A stretch of DNA of 64,000 nucleotides from Falciphora oryzae (lineage: Eukaryota > Ascomycota > Sordariomycetes > Magnaporthales > Magnaporthaceae): NCBI GenBank assembly GCA_000733355.1, contig JNVV01000001.1, positions 1,315,218 to 1,379,217 on the forward strand, read 5' to 3'. Made by a program: the position numbers and the translations under genes. The notes under the pieces are model-generated. The model saw nothing but the letters and a program-made list of their open reading frames with translations, ran no database searches and had not been told where the DNA came from. Shown piece by piece: positions 12,630-23,356 of the stretch; within the stretch, counting starts at the first letter, position 1; each line of letters starts with the position of its first letter.

Positions 12630-13043
12630 GCTGGACGTGGGAGCAGCCGGGTCTAATTTTCTGCCTTCGCTCTTGATGCTTCTCCCTCCCAGCCAGCATG
12701 GAGCATCAGCTTCTTGCTTCACCGTTGGCGAGCGGGTCTCGTTTGGTAGGATGGGCGTCGGTTTGGTCGAAGCTTTCGATTTGGGACATCAAGTTGCACA
12801 ATGGCTTTTTTTTTCTTTACCCCTTTTCGGGGGGTGATATCTGGGTTTTCTTCTCGCCCCCCACGTCCGTCAACGCGCCCACTGCCTGCACGGATTGGGT
12901 ATAATATGCCGGTGGTGCCGCTGTACACAATGTTTACCAATGCTGCCAAGGCGCCCTGTCGCAATCTAAGCTTCTTGAGTTCGGTTGGCCTGATTTTCCT
13001 TCTTCTTTCTTCCTTTTCTTTGCTTTTGTTTTCAGCGCTGGAC
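12630..13043. other. convergent spacer BSD protein / TSR2
   Basis: Short T-rich 3' region shared by two convergent genes; nothing else seen. Confidence 0.5.
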
Positions 13044-13777
13044 TTATTTCTTCTTGCGCGTAACCTTGGTGAAGCCGTCCTCGTCGACCTCTGGCGGGGT
13101 CCTCTCGCGTTTCTCAGTAACGAGAGCAGGGGCTTCGTCCATGTTGTCGTCTTCGTCATCCTCGGCGTCGTCGTCGGTATCGTCCCAGTCGGTATCCTGG
13201 TCCTGGTCCTCGCCCTGCTTGAACATGCCCGACACGGGCTTGCCTTTACCGGCCTGCCACTTCTCGGTCAGGGCGTCGACGTCGGCCAGCCTGCCGCGGC
13301 AGCACTGGGTCCAGAGGCCGACGATGCGCTCGGCGACGTCGAAGGCCGTGTCGTCCTGGACGGCCGTCTCGAACTCCTCGAGCATGATGTCGAGCAGGCG
13401 CTCCTCGACGTCCTGCACCAGGTCCTCGGGGGCCGGGAAGGGCGACTTTGCTGTCTGTGTTGTTGATGTTGATGATGGTGATTCGTTGTGGAACTTGACG
13501 ACGTCGGCGATGGCGGGGAACAGCTCGGCGACGGCGCCGGCGGCCCAGTCGCGCTTGTCGGCCGAGTCGCCGCCGCCCATGTTGTTCTGCACCGCGAAGG
13601 ACATGTCGTCCCACAGGTGCAGCGAGAGGGCGACGCCGCGCTCGAACGCGTTCTGGCGCGTCTCTGTAGTGGGGTTAGGGGCGACTTTGGCGCAACGGAC
13701 GAGGGAGGAGCGAGGGAGTAGTAGTAGTAGTAGTCCGTACCTGGGGGGGGAGACTGTGCACTCGAACTTGACGCCAT
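13044..13777 (-). CDS. TSR2: pre-rRNA-processing protein Tsr2
   Basis: Predicted Tsr2, a chaperone that in yeast escorts the ribosomal protein eS26 into pre-40S particles and is needed for 20S pre-rRNA processing. 218 aa from exons 13777-13741 and 13663-13044 (657 nt). Exon 1 encodes only MASSSSAQSPPP; the join gives ETRQNAFERGVALSLHLW, the conserved Tsr2 start helix. The WGG-type motif is present in degenerate form (NNMGGGDSADKRDW). The middle helices (EDLVQDVEERLLDIMLEEFE) fit the family. The C-terminus is acidic and then basic, ending TRKKK. A (TAC)n-like tract lies in the intron. Nucleocytoplasmic location is inferred from the family. Confidence 0.93.
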
Positions 13778-14499
13778 CTTTGCGACCTGTGATCTACCCT
13801 GCAGCTGTCCTCGGTATGGGTTGCTGTAGAGGTAGGGGGTGGTGATTGGGGGCGGCGATGTCGGGCGTTTCGGTCGCATCAATCAGGTCTTGTGGAGGGG
13901 CATTTTGTGCATTGACGGCGCAATATTGGATGTTTTTTTCTCCCTCCGAATTTTCGCCCGAGTTTCACTGATAAGATAAGCGCAAAATCCCCCCGCGTCA
14001 CCCAGGCGAGGCCCGCGTCCCTCGATGACAGGCCTAGGCACAGTTCGTAAGAGAGCTTGTCGTTAGGATAGTTTCACAGGGTTCAGCAAAGGAACATGCT
14101 GTGTAGTATGTACGTGTAGATAGTGCGGGCGGTCATTGCCCAGGGGCCTCTTATAAAAGGAGACAGTTCGGAGAGAGACGGCTTTGCAGGTGTAGAAACA
14201 AGGCAAACCCAAAAAAACAAAAAATATTGTATGCCTCCAGGCCGACCCGAGATTTTCTGTTCCGCGCAAGCCTTGCGGCGTGGCCAGTCAGTCATTCACA
14301 TGTGTGCCGCCCTTTTGTTGTTTTCTTTTCTTTTGGTTTGTGTGATGGAAACGCCGACCAGTTGGTTTCCCCGTTCTAATGCCCAAAAAGAAGCCTAGGA
14401 AGGAGGAACTTGAAGCTTGGCAGTGAGTAGGAGAGAGATGGTGATCCAGAAAAAAACAAAAAAAAAAAAAAAAAAAAAAAGAAAGCACTAAGGAGAGGC
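13778..14499. other. spacer between TSR2 and RIB3
   Basis: TSR2 promoter plus RIB3 3' region (both genes on the minus strand). It contains GATAAGATAAG near 13970, a possible GATA-factor site, and an A-tract at its RIB3 end. Confidence 0.45.
14458..14480. repeat. A23 homopolymer just past the RIB3 stop
   Basis: Twenty-three A residues (T in the RIB3 sense strand) start 19 nt after the RIB3 stop codon, so they lie in its 3' untranslated region. Confidence 0.95.
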
Positions 14500-15288
14500 C
14501 TAGGACGAGCCATTGGTGGTGACGGTCCCCTCGGTCTTGTCCAGGTAGGCGATCATGTCCTCGATGGTGCAGACGCGGATCCCCCACTTGCGCGCAAAGG
14601 CGACGCATGCCTCGCCGCGCAGCATTCCCGGCTCGGAGCGCAGGGCGCGCCCCGCGACCTCGCCGCCGTCGTCGACGAGCTCGCTGATGACTGCGGCGGG
14701 CCGCTTGCCCGCCATGCGGCAGAGGTCGATGGCGGCCTCGGTGTGGCCCCTGCGGGCGCGGACGCCGCCCTCGACGGCGCGGAGCGGGAAAACGTGGCCG
14801 GGCCGGCGGAAGCTGTGCGCCGTCGCGGCCGGGTCGGCCAGCAGGCGGCAGGCCAGGGCGCGGTCCTGGGCGCTGATGCCGGTGGTGACCGAGTCGTGGC
14901 GGGCGTCGACCGAGACGGTGTAGGCGGTCCCCCGCGGGTCCTCGGTGCGGTCGACCATCTGCGGTAGGGAGAGCTCGTCGGTCCGCGAGGGTAGGATTGG
15001 CGCGCACACGAGGCCAGAGGAGTGCCGGACCAGGAAGGCCATCTGCTCCGCCGTCACGTCCTCGGCGGCTATTATCAGGTCCGCCTCGTTCTCGCGCGAC
15101 GGGTCGTCGAGCACCACGACGAACTCGCCGTTCCCTAGGCCGGGCACGTGCGTTAGTGAGTGGTTCCTTTTTTTTGGTGGGGGATTTTCATTTTTTTTTA
15201 TGCTAGGGGTTATTTTCTGCTCACTGTAGGCCCCAATCACATCTGGGATCGAGTCGAATTCGGACCTTGAGATTGTTGTTGAAGGCAT
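14500..15288 (-). CDS. RIB3: 3,4-dihydroxy-2-butanone 4-phosphate synthase
   Basis: Converts ribulose 5-phosphate to 3,4-dihydroxy-2-butanone 4-phosphate plus formate in riboflavin synthesis; Mg2+-dependent. 232 aa from exons 15288-15225 and 15134-14500 (699 nt). The join reads PDVIGAYRNGEFVVVLDD, the family's start. Key motifs present: DDPSRENEADLI with the acidic metal/substrate residues, RHSSG, ARHDSVTTGISAQDRA, RPGHVFPL, and GHTEAAIDLCRMAG. It is a stand-alone RibB-type enzyme without a GTP cyclohydrolase II domain, as in fungi. The 90-nt intron is in frame and lacks stops. Divergent from COQ3 across 1.1 kb. Confidence 0.97.
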   Translation of the reverse strand: MPSTTISRSEFDSIPDVIGAYSEQKITPSIKKNENPPPKKRNHSLTHVPGLGNGEFVVVLDDPSRENEADLIIAAEDVTAEQMAFLVRHSSGLVCAPILPSRTDELSLPQMVDRTEDPRGTAYTVSVDARHDSVTTGISAQDRALACRLLADPAATAHSFRRPGHVFPLRAVEGGVRARRGHTEAAIDLCRMAGKRPAAVISELVDDGGEVAGRALRSEPGMLRGEACVAFARKWGIRVCTIEDMIAYLDKTEGTVTTNGSS

Positions 15289-16393
15289 CTTTCTGAATGG
15301 TGGCTTGATTTGCTGCAGCTATTTGCTCCGAAATCTCCTGACTGCCCGGCGGCCCGCTGTTGGTGCCGGGTTGCGCGTGCTGTGACTCCCGAGTTATGTT
15401 GCAGGCGCCTCGGCTTAAAATCAGCACCGGCTTATGGCGAGCCCCTCGGCTCGGGATTTAGCCCGGTGGGTGTAAGAGCACGGCTCCAGCAAGATATGTC
15501 GCCCAGAGAGATGGTTCCTACTCCTTCGAGAGGGTTTTGACGTGATGAATCTAGAAAGGCGGGCTGTAGGGAGGCAATTGTATAATTTTCTCCCTTCTTG
15601 CTAGTGTAGTCCCAAGCAATCTGGCAGTCGGTGTGTCCGGTGCGATGACTGGCGTCCCAGGGTGGTTTTCGCGAGTAACTCGGAAGCAGACCGAGGCCGA
15701 TGGGGCTGGGGCTGACTGGGATGGCGCCTCAATGGGATGTCGACAAACCGGGAATCAATCCTGCAAGCGAGTCGGTACCCGGAATAGGAGCACGAGGAAT
15801 AAACACAAAGGCCGCCGCCAGTCTCTGCGTGATGGGAAAGCATCTGCCCCTTATTATCACCAGACAGGCTGTCCCTGGATTATGAAAGCGGGCATCCACT
15901 GGCTGACTGCCGCTGACAAACATGCCTTTGGAGCCGCGCAGATGCTTTCAGCACACAATTGGATCACTGGCCGCGGCTACCCCGCCAGCCTAGGCCCAAC
16001 CCATCGACTCTTTTTTTTTTTTTTTTTTTTCTTCTCATGTGGGTCCCCAGACCCTAACTCTTAGTTGAGTAATCCCGAGATCTTGTGAAGAACGTTGGCC
16101 CTGATGCACGCACGGGCCGACCAGCGCCGACATCATGGGGCTCGGAGTGCGGCTGCCCGGACCCGTAGGTCGTATCGTCGTCTCCGTGTCGTGCGTGGAT
16201 ATAACAAAATGGGCGTTTCCGCGCCCTGAAACGCCACTGCCATCTCTCATTCTCTCACTTTCAACTCGGGCAACGCGTATTGAGCCTGTCTTCTGTGTTT
16301 GAAAGGCCGATTCGCACCCAGCGGGCCAAACGATAAAGTAAAAAAGGCACGCCAAAAAGTGTGCTGCGGTCCAGGAAAGTGGGCCTGAAAAAA
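15289..16393. other. divergent promoter region RIB3 / COQ3
   Basis: No gene recognised. It contains a T20 tract at 16011-16030, about 360 nt upstream of COQ3. Confidence 0.5.
16011..16030. repeat. T20 homopolymer
   Basis: Twenty consecutive T residues in the RIB3/COQ3 promoter region. Confidence 0.95.
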
Positions 16394-17506
16394 ATGACGT
16401 CCGCCCTCAGACCGACGTCAGGCTTCCGCCATGCCGCGCGGCTTCTCAGTTTGGCAGCTCCGCGCACTCGGCCAACCCCGGCCTGTAGCAGCCACCCATA
16501 CTCGCCGAGCGGCCCTGTCTCATCATCACCACTACCACTAACACGGCCATGCTCACACTCGTACTCAACCGAGGCCGGCTCAAGCAGCAGCAGCAGCCGT
16601 CTCGGCGGCAACAACAACAACAGCAGCAGCAACCCCCAAAACTTCAGCACCGTCAACCAGACCGAGATATCGCACTTTGACGCACTGGCCTCGACCTGGT
16701 GGGACAAGCAAGGGCCCTCGCGGCTGCTGCACCTGATGAACCCGCTGCGCCACGATTTCATCCGCGACTGCCACGCCTCGGAGCCGCCCCCGCCGCCGTC
16801 TGCTGCTTCCCCCCGCCATGGGGGGAGGACCGCCGGCCTGAGGTACCTCGACGTCGGCTGCGGCGGCGGCATCTTCGCCGAGTCGGCCGCCCGCCTGCCG
16901 TCCGTCGCCTCCGTCACCGCCCTCGACGCCTCGGCCGAGGTCATCGCCGTCGCCCGCGAGCACCTGGGCCGCGAGACCCCGGCCGTCCAGCGCAAGCTCA
17001 CGTACCTGCACTCATCCATCGAGGCGCTGGCCGCCGACATTGTCGGTGGGAGCAGCAGCAGCAGCAGCAGCAGTAGTGGCCAGTCGGCATCAGCAGCAGA
17101 CGACGGCAGGTTCGACGTGGTGACGACCTTCGAGGTGGTCGAGCACGTCGAGAACCCCTCGGCCTTCCTCGAGCGCTGCGGCGCCCTGGTCCGCCCGGGC
17201 GGCTGGCTCGTCCTCAGCACCATGGCCCGCACATGGGTCTCGTGGGCTGTTACTGTTGTCGCTGCCGAGCGGATATTCGGCATTGTGCCCCCGGGAACCC
17301 ACGACTGGAACAAGTACGTCGACGCCCACGAGGTGCAGCGCTGGTTCGACTCGCGCCCCACAGCCGAGGGCTGGGCCGGCCCGGGAAGCTTCTCGTGCTG
17401 CCAGGGCGTCGTGTACGTCCCGGGTCTGGGCTGGAAGGTCGTCCCGGGCTCCGAGAAGGCCGGGAACTACTTCTTTGGTATCAGGAAGAGTCCTGATGCC
17501 AGGTGA
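16394..17506 (+). CDS. COQ3: ubiquinone biosynthesis O-methyltransferase, mitochondrial
   Basis: SAM-dependent methyltransferase of the Coq3/UbiG family, catalysing both O-methylations in coenzyme Q synthesis on the matrix side of the inner membrane. 370 aa, single exon. The start is the ATG at 16394; the upstream in-frame codon at 16361 is GTG. The first about 75 residues are basic and hydroxylated (SALRPTSGFRHAARLLSL), a typical mitochondrial presequence. SAM motif I is LDVGCGGGIFAES; the post-motif is TTFEVVEHVENP; the family block VPPGTHDWNKYVDAHEV is intact. Unusual: CAG/AGC/AAC repeats encode poly-Ser and poly-Asn before the catalytic domain and another poly-Ser tract (about 17050-17075) inside it. 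Convergent with the Clr5-ankyrin gene. Confidence 0.95.
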   Translation: MTSALRPTSGFRHAARLLSLAAPRTRPTPACSSHPYSPSGPVSSSPLPLTRPCSHSYSTEAGSSSSSSRLGGNNNNSSSNPQNFSTVNQTEISHFDALASTWWDKQGPSRLLHLMNPLRHDFIRDCHASEPPPPPSAASPRHGGRTAGLRYLDVGCGGGIFAESAARLPSVASVTALDASAEVIAVAREHLGRETPAVQRKLTYLHSSIEALAADIVGGSSSSSSSSSGQSASAADDGRFDVVTTFEVVEHVENPSAFLERCGALVRPGGWLVLSTMARTWVSWAVTVVAAERIFGIVPPGTHDWNKYVDAHEVQRWFDSRPTAEGWAGPGSFSCCQGVVYVPGLGWKVVPGSEKAGNYFFGIRKSPDAR

Positions 17507-18149
17507 AATATTTTGCACTGCCTGTATTACCAACCCGTCTGTATGATACGCCCAATAGACGGCGTTGCTTGACTTAAACCAAGATACCAATCTACAGGCT
17601 ACCTCAATGGAAGTTTTCCCTACATACCTAATACGTCTCGGCTTTTGCAAATGGGGGTTACTGGAGAATAGCCGTAATTCGTTTGTAGTTAACTGCAGGA
17701 GCTTTGCATTCGCGCAAGAGGTTGCAGCCAACTGAGGCACCTAACTAACCTACATCGAAAGAAGGACAGAAGAAGAAATTAAGAAAGGAAAAAAGAAAAA
17801 GGAACAAAAAAAAGGAAGGGAACAAAAAGGAAGAGCAACGTGACATAAGACCGTTCAGCATCATTATCAGAACCCAGTCCTCCACCTACCCATCGAAACC
17901 TCGATGTCCCGGGTATCCAGAGCGCCGCACCGTACTCCATGTGCCCAGAAAAGAACGCCCTGTAAATTACACGCGAGTGTCTGTCCTGTTTCCCATCATA
18001 AAGCTGTCGTCGGTATCCTGTCGTTACATGATTTATCATCACATCGTTGCGCACCAAGCGTTGTAAAGGCAGTAAAATGTAAAGAATCGACAAAGAAGAA
18101 GGATAGAGGTTTCTCGTCGTTTTCGCGGGCTCTAGTGACTCTACCATGG
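17507..18149. other. convergent spacer COQ3 / Clr5-ankyrin
   Basis: A-rich purine stretch at 17757-17840 and otherwise unremarkable 3' flanking sequence; no gene seen. Confidence 0.5.
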
Positions 18150-20811
18150 TCAAGTCCTTGCGTAGCCCAAGTGATATCCGTCGGTCACCGGCGAGAAGAA
18201 AGCTGGCAGTTCGTTGGCGAGGTCGTAATAGCGCTTCTCGGGCCGCACGCGCTCCCCCCTGGCGGCGCAGAGGGCCAGGACGCTCAGGTACTCCTCTGCG
18301 ACCTGTCTCATCTTCGGGCTCGGTGATGTGTAATGGAGCGATGCTGAAGCCCTCAACTCCTTCGCCCAGTTGTCGAGGAACTTGGTTGACAGCAGCCTAA
18401 AGGCCTCGTCATGGAGACGTTGCGTTGCGCATGGCGGCTTGGGCATGAGCTTCTCGAGCGCCCGTAGATCTAAATGTCGCGGGGAAAATTGCGCTCCGGG
18501 GTCAGACAAGAGCCTTTGGCCGTGTGATTCAAATGTTCCCTCCCATCTGTGTTGTCTGGGGAGATGTTGCGAGGCTGGGGGGTTACGGGTAGGTGAATTG
18601 AAGAGGTGGCCAAATTGAAAGTGATGCCAAAGGGTTCCAAACACGAGGATGGGAGTAAGGTATCTTAACGAGATGGCTTCAGTGGAACCTCTCGGCGAAA
18701 CCAAAGACAGCGCCGAAAGGAAGTGTGCGTCGGTGGACCAAAACACAGCGTGCGCGAGTCGCAAGCTAGGGAGGGGAGTTTTCCAAAGATGAAGAGCCAA
18801 ATCCGAGAGGAGCAAAAAGCACACCAATGCCAACAAGGGTTGGAGGAGGGGATATGGTGAGAATAACCTACGTTCTCGGGCTGTACCCCACGAGTCCAGA
18901 TCACAGGCCGAGATCCAAATCGCCGCGCCCAGGGGCACTCCCGGCGCGACTTCAGGCTGCAGGCTGTCCAGGCGGGCGTGAGATTCGAGACTGTAGGAAC
19001 CGCGACTGTCTTGCTCGTCGCCGCTCTGGCTGATCGACACCAGGTACATCAGCTCTTCTGAGAAAGATTCGCGATATGTCGTGGGAATGAGGGTGCTGGT
19101 GTCTGCCCGGGCCGCTACAAGCCGCATCGACAGCTCTAGGAACCCTTCGTCCGCACTCCATTGCGTGGCGAAGGCTATGAGTGAAGAAGGGATGGTGCTG
19201 GCGCGGCGGACGCCGTGCCGCTCAGTGAACCTGCAACATTCGGTCAATCTCTGGATAACATGTCGCTGCTGGGCAATTATGCCCTCCTGCGGGCGGGCCG
19301 ATATGGCATAATCGAGTGCTGTCAGCCCTCGAGAGTCAGGGGCTGCCGCGTCGACCAGCTTGACGAGTCGATGAGTAAACTCGTATAGACGACCAAACGC
19401 TTCCGTTTCTGCCGCCGGGCGGCTGAGGAGGTACGACAGCATGGGCATGTCGCCCAGGGGCGAGTCGGGGTGCGCGCCAGCTTCCAGAAGCGCGCGGAGG
19501 CACTCGATGGCCCGCTGCCAGCCCTCCGGTTGCACGCTGCTGTACCCAGTTTTAGAGCCGACCAGGCGATCGACTATAGTCGCCGTGACGACGCCCAGCG
19601 GGGAGCTATCGTCGGCCCCTGCGGGGAGGCCGAGACTGACGTTGGGAGTGGCGGGTCCCAGAGAGCCATGCAAACCCAATGGCTGAAGTTGAGCAAACGC
19701 GACGTCGAATGGCGATTCACCCGAGGTGTTACGGATGTTGACGTCGGTCTTGCCCAGAAGCTCCTGGGCCATAGCAAGCAGCTTTTCTTCGCGCCACCAG
19801 CCGGTTTCCCTAAAGAGACAATGTATGGGGGTGTTGCCATTGAGGTCTTGCATGTTAGGGCTGCCCGATGCAAGCAGGAGCTGGGGCAACACGGCCGAGG
19901 ACCGGTGGTTGACGGCAACGTGTAGGGGTGTGGATCCATGGGCGGTGAGGGGGGTGTATGCAGAAGCCTGTGGGCAGCTGCCCAGTATCTGGCAGAGCAT
20001 GGCTTCGTCGTCATGCCGTATAGCATCCAATAAAGCCATATTTGCGTCACTGTAGTTGATATGGGGTGAAGGGAACGCGGCGCTTCGAGGCGAGTAGCCA
20101 CTCTGTGAGCTCCCAAGGTAGTACAGACTAGACTCGCTCCCGTATGTCGTGTAGTTGCTGCAAGAATCGTCGTTGAGGTCGCTTAGTGCAGAGCGGTATG
20201 AATGCTCAAACTTGATAGGGGGGCTGGGAGCATTTTGGGTCAGCTATAGTCACAACGGCAACTATGAATACACGGGCTCTTGCTTGTCTCTCAACTCACC
20301 TCGGAAGCTCAGAGGTGTCGGGGGCAAGGTAATTAGGACATTGGTTGTACGGGTTCATCGCGGGGATGGTTGAAAGAGACGGCATGGACGTGTTCCGAGG
20401 CACGTTCGTCTGTGAGATGGATCTCGACATCCCCAGGGGCCGAGGAGAAGGCGATGTCTTCTCCAGCCGCGGTCGCGCCAAATATGTGGCCACAGAGTGA
20501 CGGCGCCTGGCGTTGTATTTCTGCAGGCCCCATTTACCGAACCGGGTTCGATAGGCTCGAATTCTGCGATGAGGTCAGTGTCTACAGGGGCTTGTGTGAA
20601 GCTATGATTTACAATGGGAGATATACTTGGGGGAGAGAGAAGAATAGAGGAGAGCGAATGACGGGAAGAAGGCAAGAAGGAATCGTTAAACTCACGATGC
20701 CTCGAAGTTGAACCTCTCCCGCATTATCGTCTGGACTTCATGCAGGGGCCGGTTCTCCGCCTTGTATAGGGCGACAATAGCAGCCTTATGCTTGTCCCAC
20801 GTCTTGGTCAT
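18150..20811 (-). CDS. Clr5-domain ankyrin-repeat protein
   Basis: Filamentous-fungus protein with an N-terminal Clr5 domain followed by ankyrin repeats. Exons 20811-20696, 20563-20300, 20223-18150 (2454 nt; 817 aa if exon 3 is uninterrupted). Residues 1-55 read MTKTWDKHKAAIVALY, then a join at AS-IRAYRTRFGKWGLQKYN: the Clr5 pattern (PF14420) with WG-x-KY. Ankyrin-like segments include HGSTPLHVAVNH, NGNTPIHCLFRE, SGESPFDVAFA and RGLTALDYAIS. A hydrophobic stretch (YPLLQPLLALVCFLLLSD, near residue 570) is unexpected. It may be translated intron, because GT-type donors lie at 18886 and 18871, or a real membrane segment. The C-terminus looks coding. Function unknown; related proteins are generally annotated as regulators. 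Convergent with COQ3. Confidence 0.8.
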
Positions 20812-23356
20812 GGTCACGTCTCGGGAACTGGAGCCGTATTGGGCTAAGGCAAGGCAGGTGGAAACGGGTTACGGGCCGAGCCATAGGAGACGGAAGGGCC
20901 GAGACTCAACGATATATAAGGAGAGAAAGACGAGGAAAAGAGGGAAGGCTTTCGTGGGGAAGGTGATAGCTCGCCCGATCTGGCAGCAGTCTCCAGGGAT
21001 CTAAAGGAGAGTGCCGGCAAGGAGGGGCGGTGATATGAGGAGAAGAAATCAGGTTCTTTATAATTTCATCCCTGGGCCCGGCTTGGACTCGGTGGAACTA
21101 GACCCGCGAGGTTAGGCGAACTATGCCTCCAGGGACACTTTTTCCCGCCCTTACTGCAGACTCAATGGTGGTAAGGCTACCAATGGGAGTGGGGGTATGC
21201 ATTTCTCGGGAACCCATTGGGGATTTGTTTCACGCTAAGCACAGGAGGGGATCCGCGCAGGCGACAAGGCTCCAGACTCCATGAACGACGGCTCTTCCGA
21301 AGCCGGCCACTGGGGCGGCGGATGAATGAGGGCTCATGACCGGTGTCGACGGCGGCAGAGTCGATAGTCCAGATTTCAGACTGCAATCGGTAGGAGAAGA
21401 CGTCGCTTGACGCTGCAGCCCGAACGTGTCTCTCTTGTTGCCCCGGGCATCAAACACCACACCTACTGGCGCACGGGAGAAGGACGAGAGAGGATTTGGG
21501 AGGGCACGAGGGGAGAGTCGGCAAGGCAGCCTGCCTGGGGAGCTGGGCTATCTAAGAACTCGGGCGAAGTACGGCGAATGCATGATCCCTGCACCCACAT
21601 ACAAGCCCTTGACCAATGTAGAGCGGCAGCGTGTCGAAGGGAAGCAGGGGACGTCGAAAGAGGCAACGCGGCCGGGTGCGGGCCTGGACTGCTGGACTCA
21701 CTCGGAGGGGTGGTGCGTCCGCTGGCTGGTTCGCATTCCGTGCAACGCAAGTGGCAAGGCTGAGGTCTGGGCAGGTCAGCGACAGGTATCTCTCATGTAC
21801 CCCGGACGCGCCCCGCCAACGAAAAGAGACCAGTCAGGCACACCGATTGGTCCTGCGAACTCGTCTGAGCTTGGCCAACGAGTGTGACCCAGCACTGCTG
21901 CGGCGTGCTCCCTTCAAGCCAACCCATCATCGATTCACACCGGTATACTCGAGGAGCTTTCGACGGAGAAGATCCCGAAGCCCCTTCCATCCCACCCATC
22001 GGCCGCATTTCAATCCTTGGGTGGGCGGGCTTGATGGTGGCCCTTCCTGCGGCCCTCCATAAATCGACAGTCTGAACCGCCAGGCCTTGCAAGGCAGCGA
22101 AGCAGGTCGCACCTTGGCCTGTTCGTTGCCTTAGGGTCGGGCTTGATTCCCCGGGTGGATCGCACTATACTATCCGTCCTCTCCACAACCTGCGTCTCGG
22201 CAGCTTGGCCTTGAGCAAAAAACCTAAGAAGCAAAGAAAGAAGAAATAGCATTAGTTCTGATACTGTTAATTCCATATACCGTACTTACCCATTCTATTT
22301 TAAAAGCCGCTGGCACAAAATTTTTTTTCCGCCAACCGAAAGGGGCGGCAGCCCTCCGTAGCGCACTCCCTGTCTGAATGTGCTGCTGTTCTCGAAGCCC
22401 AGAAGTGAAGTTCACCCACACCCGTCGGCGGTGCCGAAGTCGGTGACGGGATTCCGTCAACAAAATAACTCGACCTCATGAAAATGGGTAACATTGATTG
22501 GGGATGGACCGTGGTAAGAATAATCGATTTAGGCCCTGGGCGTAATCTTGGTGTGGCCGGCTAGCTGGCCGCATCTCGTCCCCGAGGTGTCCGATCCGCT
22601 TGCTCGCCATGCTTCTAGGACGCAGATATCGGCCACGTCCGAGGGCCAACCTCGCCCCATCAGTGCCCGGAACTTCTCCTGGCAGTGACGATACAAGCTT
22701 GACATCGGTCTTTGCGTAGAATGGGACCTCGCCGACGCCCGAGGCGTATCTCGGTCAACTTATATAGCCACTGTCTGGTGGCATAGCCAAGTGTTAGTAC
22801 CCGATGAGGCCCAACGAGACGGTGCCTGATCCAGTCCCGCATGTATCCAGACGTGGAAGGGTGTGTAGGTGTGTAGGTGTATGTAGGTCTTGTGGCTGGG
22901 TGGGTGGGTGGGTGGGTGAGTGGGCAAGTGGCTCAAAGCAACGGCAACCTGCAGACGGCAGCACTTTTCACTCTGATGGTTTAAGATTTGGTATACGCAA
23001 CTAATAATGATGACGGTGTCATGACCAAACAGACTAGGACTAAGAAAAAAGGAAACTGAGAAGCCAATCGAATTATAGGGGTAGGGAGAAAAAGATATGA
23101 CCTCGGGCGAAGAGCCTGCATAGAACGGGCCTGTGGGCTAGGTCTCGTCACAGTTACTGGCCCGTCGTCTGTACTCATAAATATCTGCACGAACGACGCA
23201 TCATGTGCCGGCCCGCCTCACTTCAGTAACAATCTGCTAAATCGCTTGTCGTAGTGCGTGCTCTGAAGCCTTCTTTTCTTAGTAGCCACTGATAATGTTT
23301 CCAGGCCGCAAGCCTCGTTATTGATGGTTGCTGGTTGTTGATAGGGCTCTTGACGA
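20812..23356. other. 2.5-kb spacer upstream of the Clr5-ankyrin gene
   Basis: No gene recognised on either strand. A TATATA-type element sits near 20912-20919, about 100 nt upstream of the Clr5-ankyrin ATG, and is a possible TATA box. A run of GGGT units lies at 22898-22916. The right end is the Slm1 3' region. Confidence 0.5.
22898..22916 (+). repeat. GGGT repeat, G-quadruplex candidate
   Basis: Five GGG runs separated by single T residues satisfy the simple G4 pattern with one-base loops. A TGTAGG-rich stretch precedes them. The site is about 440 nt past the Slm1 stop. Confidence 0.75.

Noticed and set aside
13246..13882. Long minus-strand frames overlapping TSR2
   Set aside because: They are Arg/Ser/Pro-rich shadow frames of the true TSR2 exon.
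14288..15007. 239-codon frame on the RIB3 strand
   Set aside because: Arg/Pro-rich shadow of RIB3, running into its poly-T 3' flank.
16361..16393. Upstream extension of COQ3
   Set aside because: The first codon at 16361 is GTG; the ATG at 16394 begins a typical mitochondrial presequence.
21407..22062. Overlapping plus-strand frames upstream of the Clr5-ankyrin gene
   Set aside because: Three overlapping frames with no family similarity and no bias distinguishing one from another.
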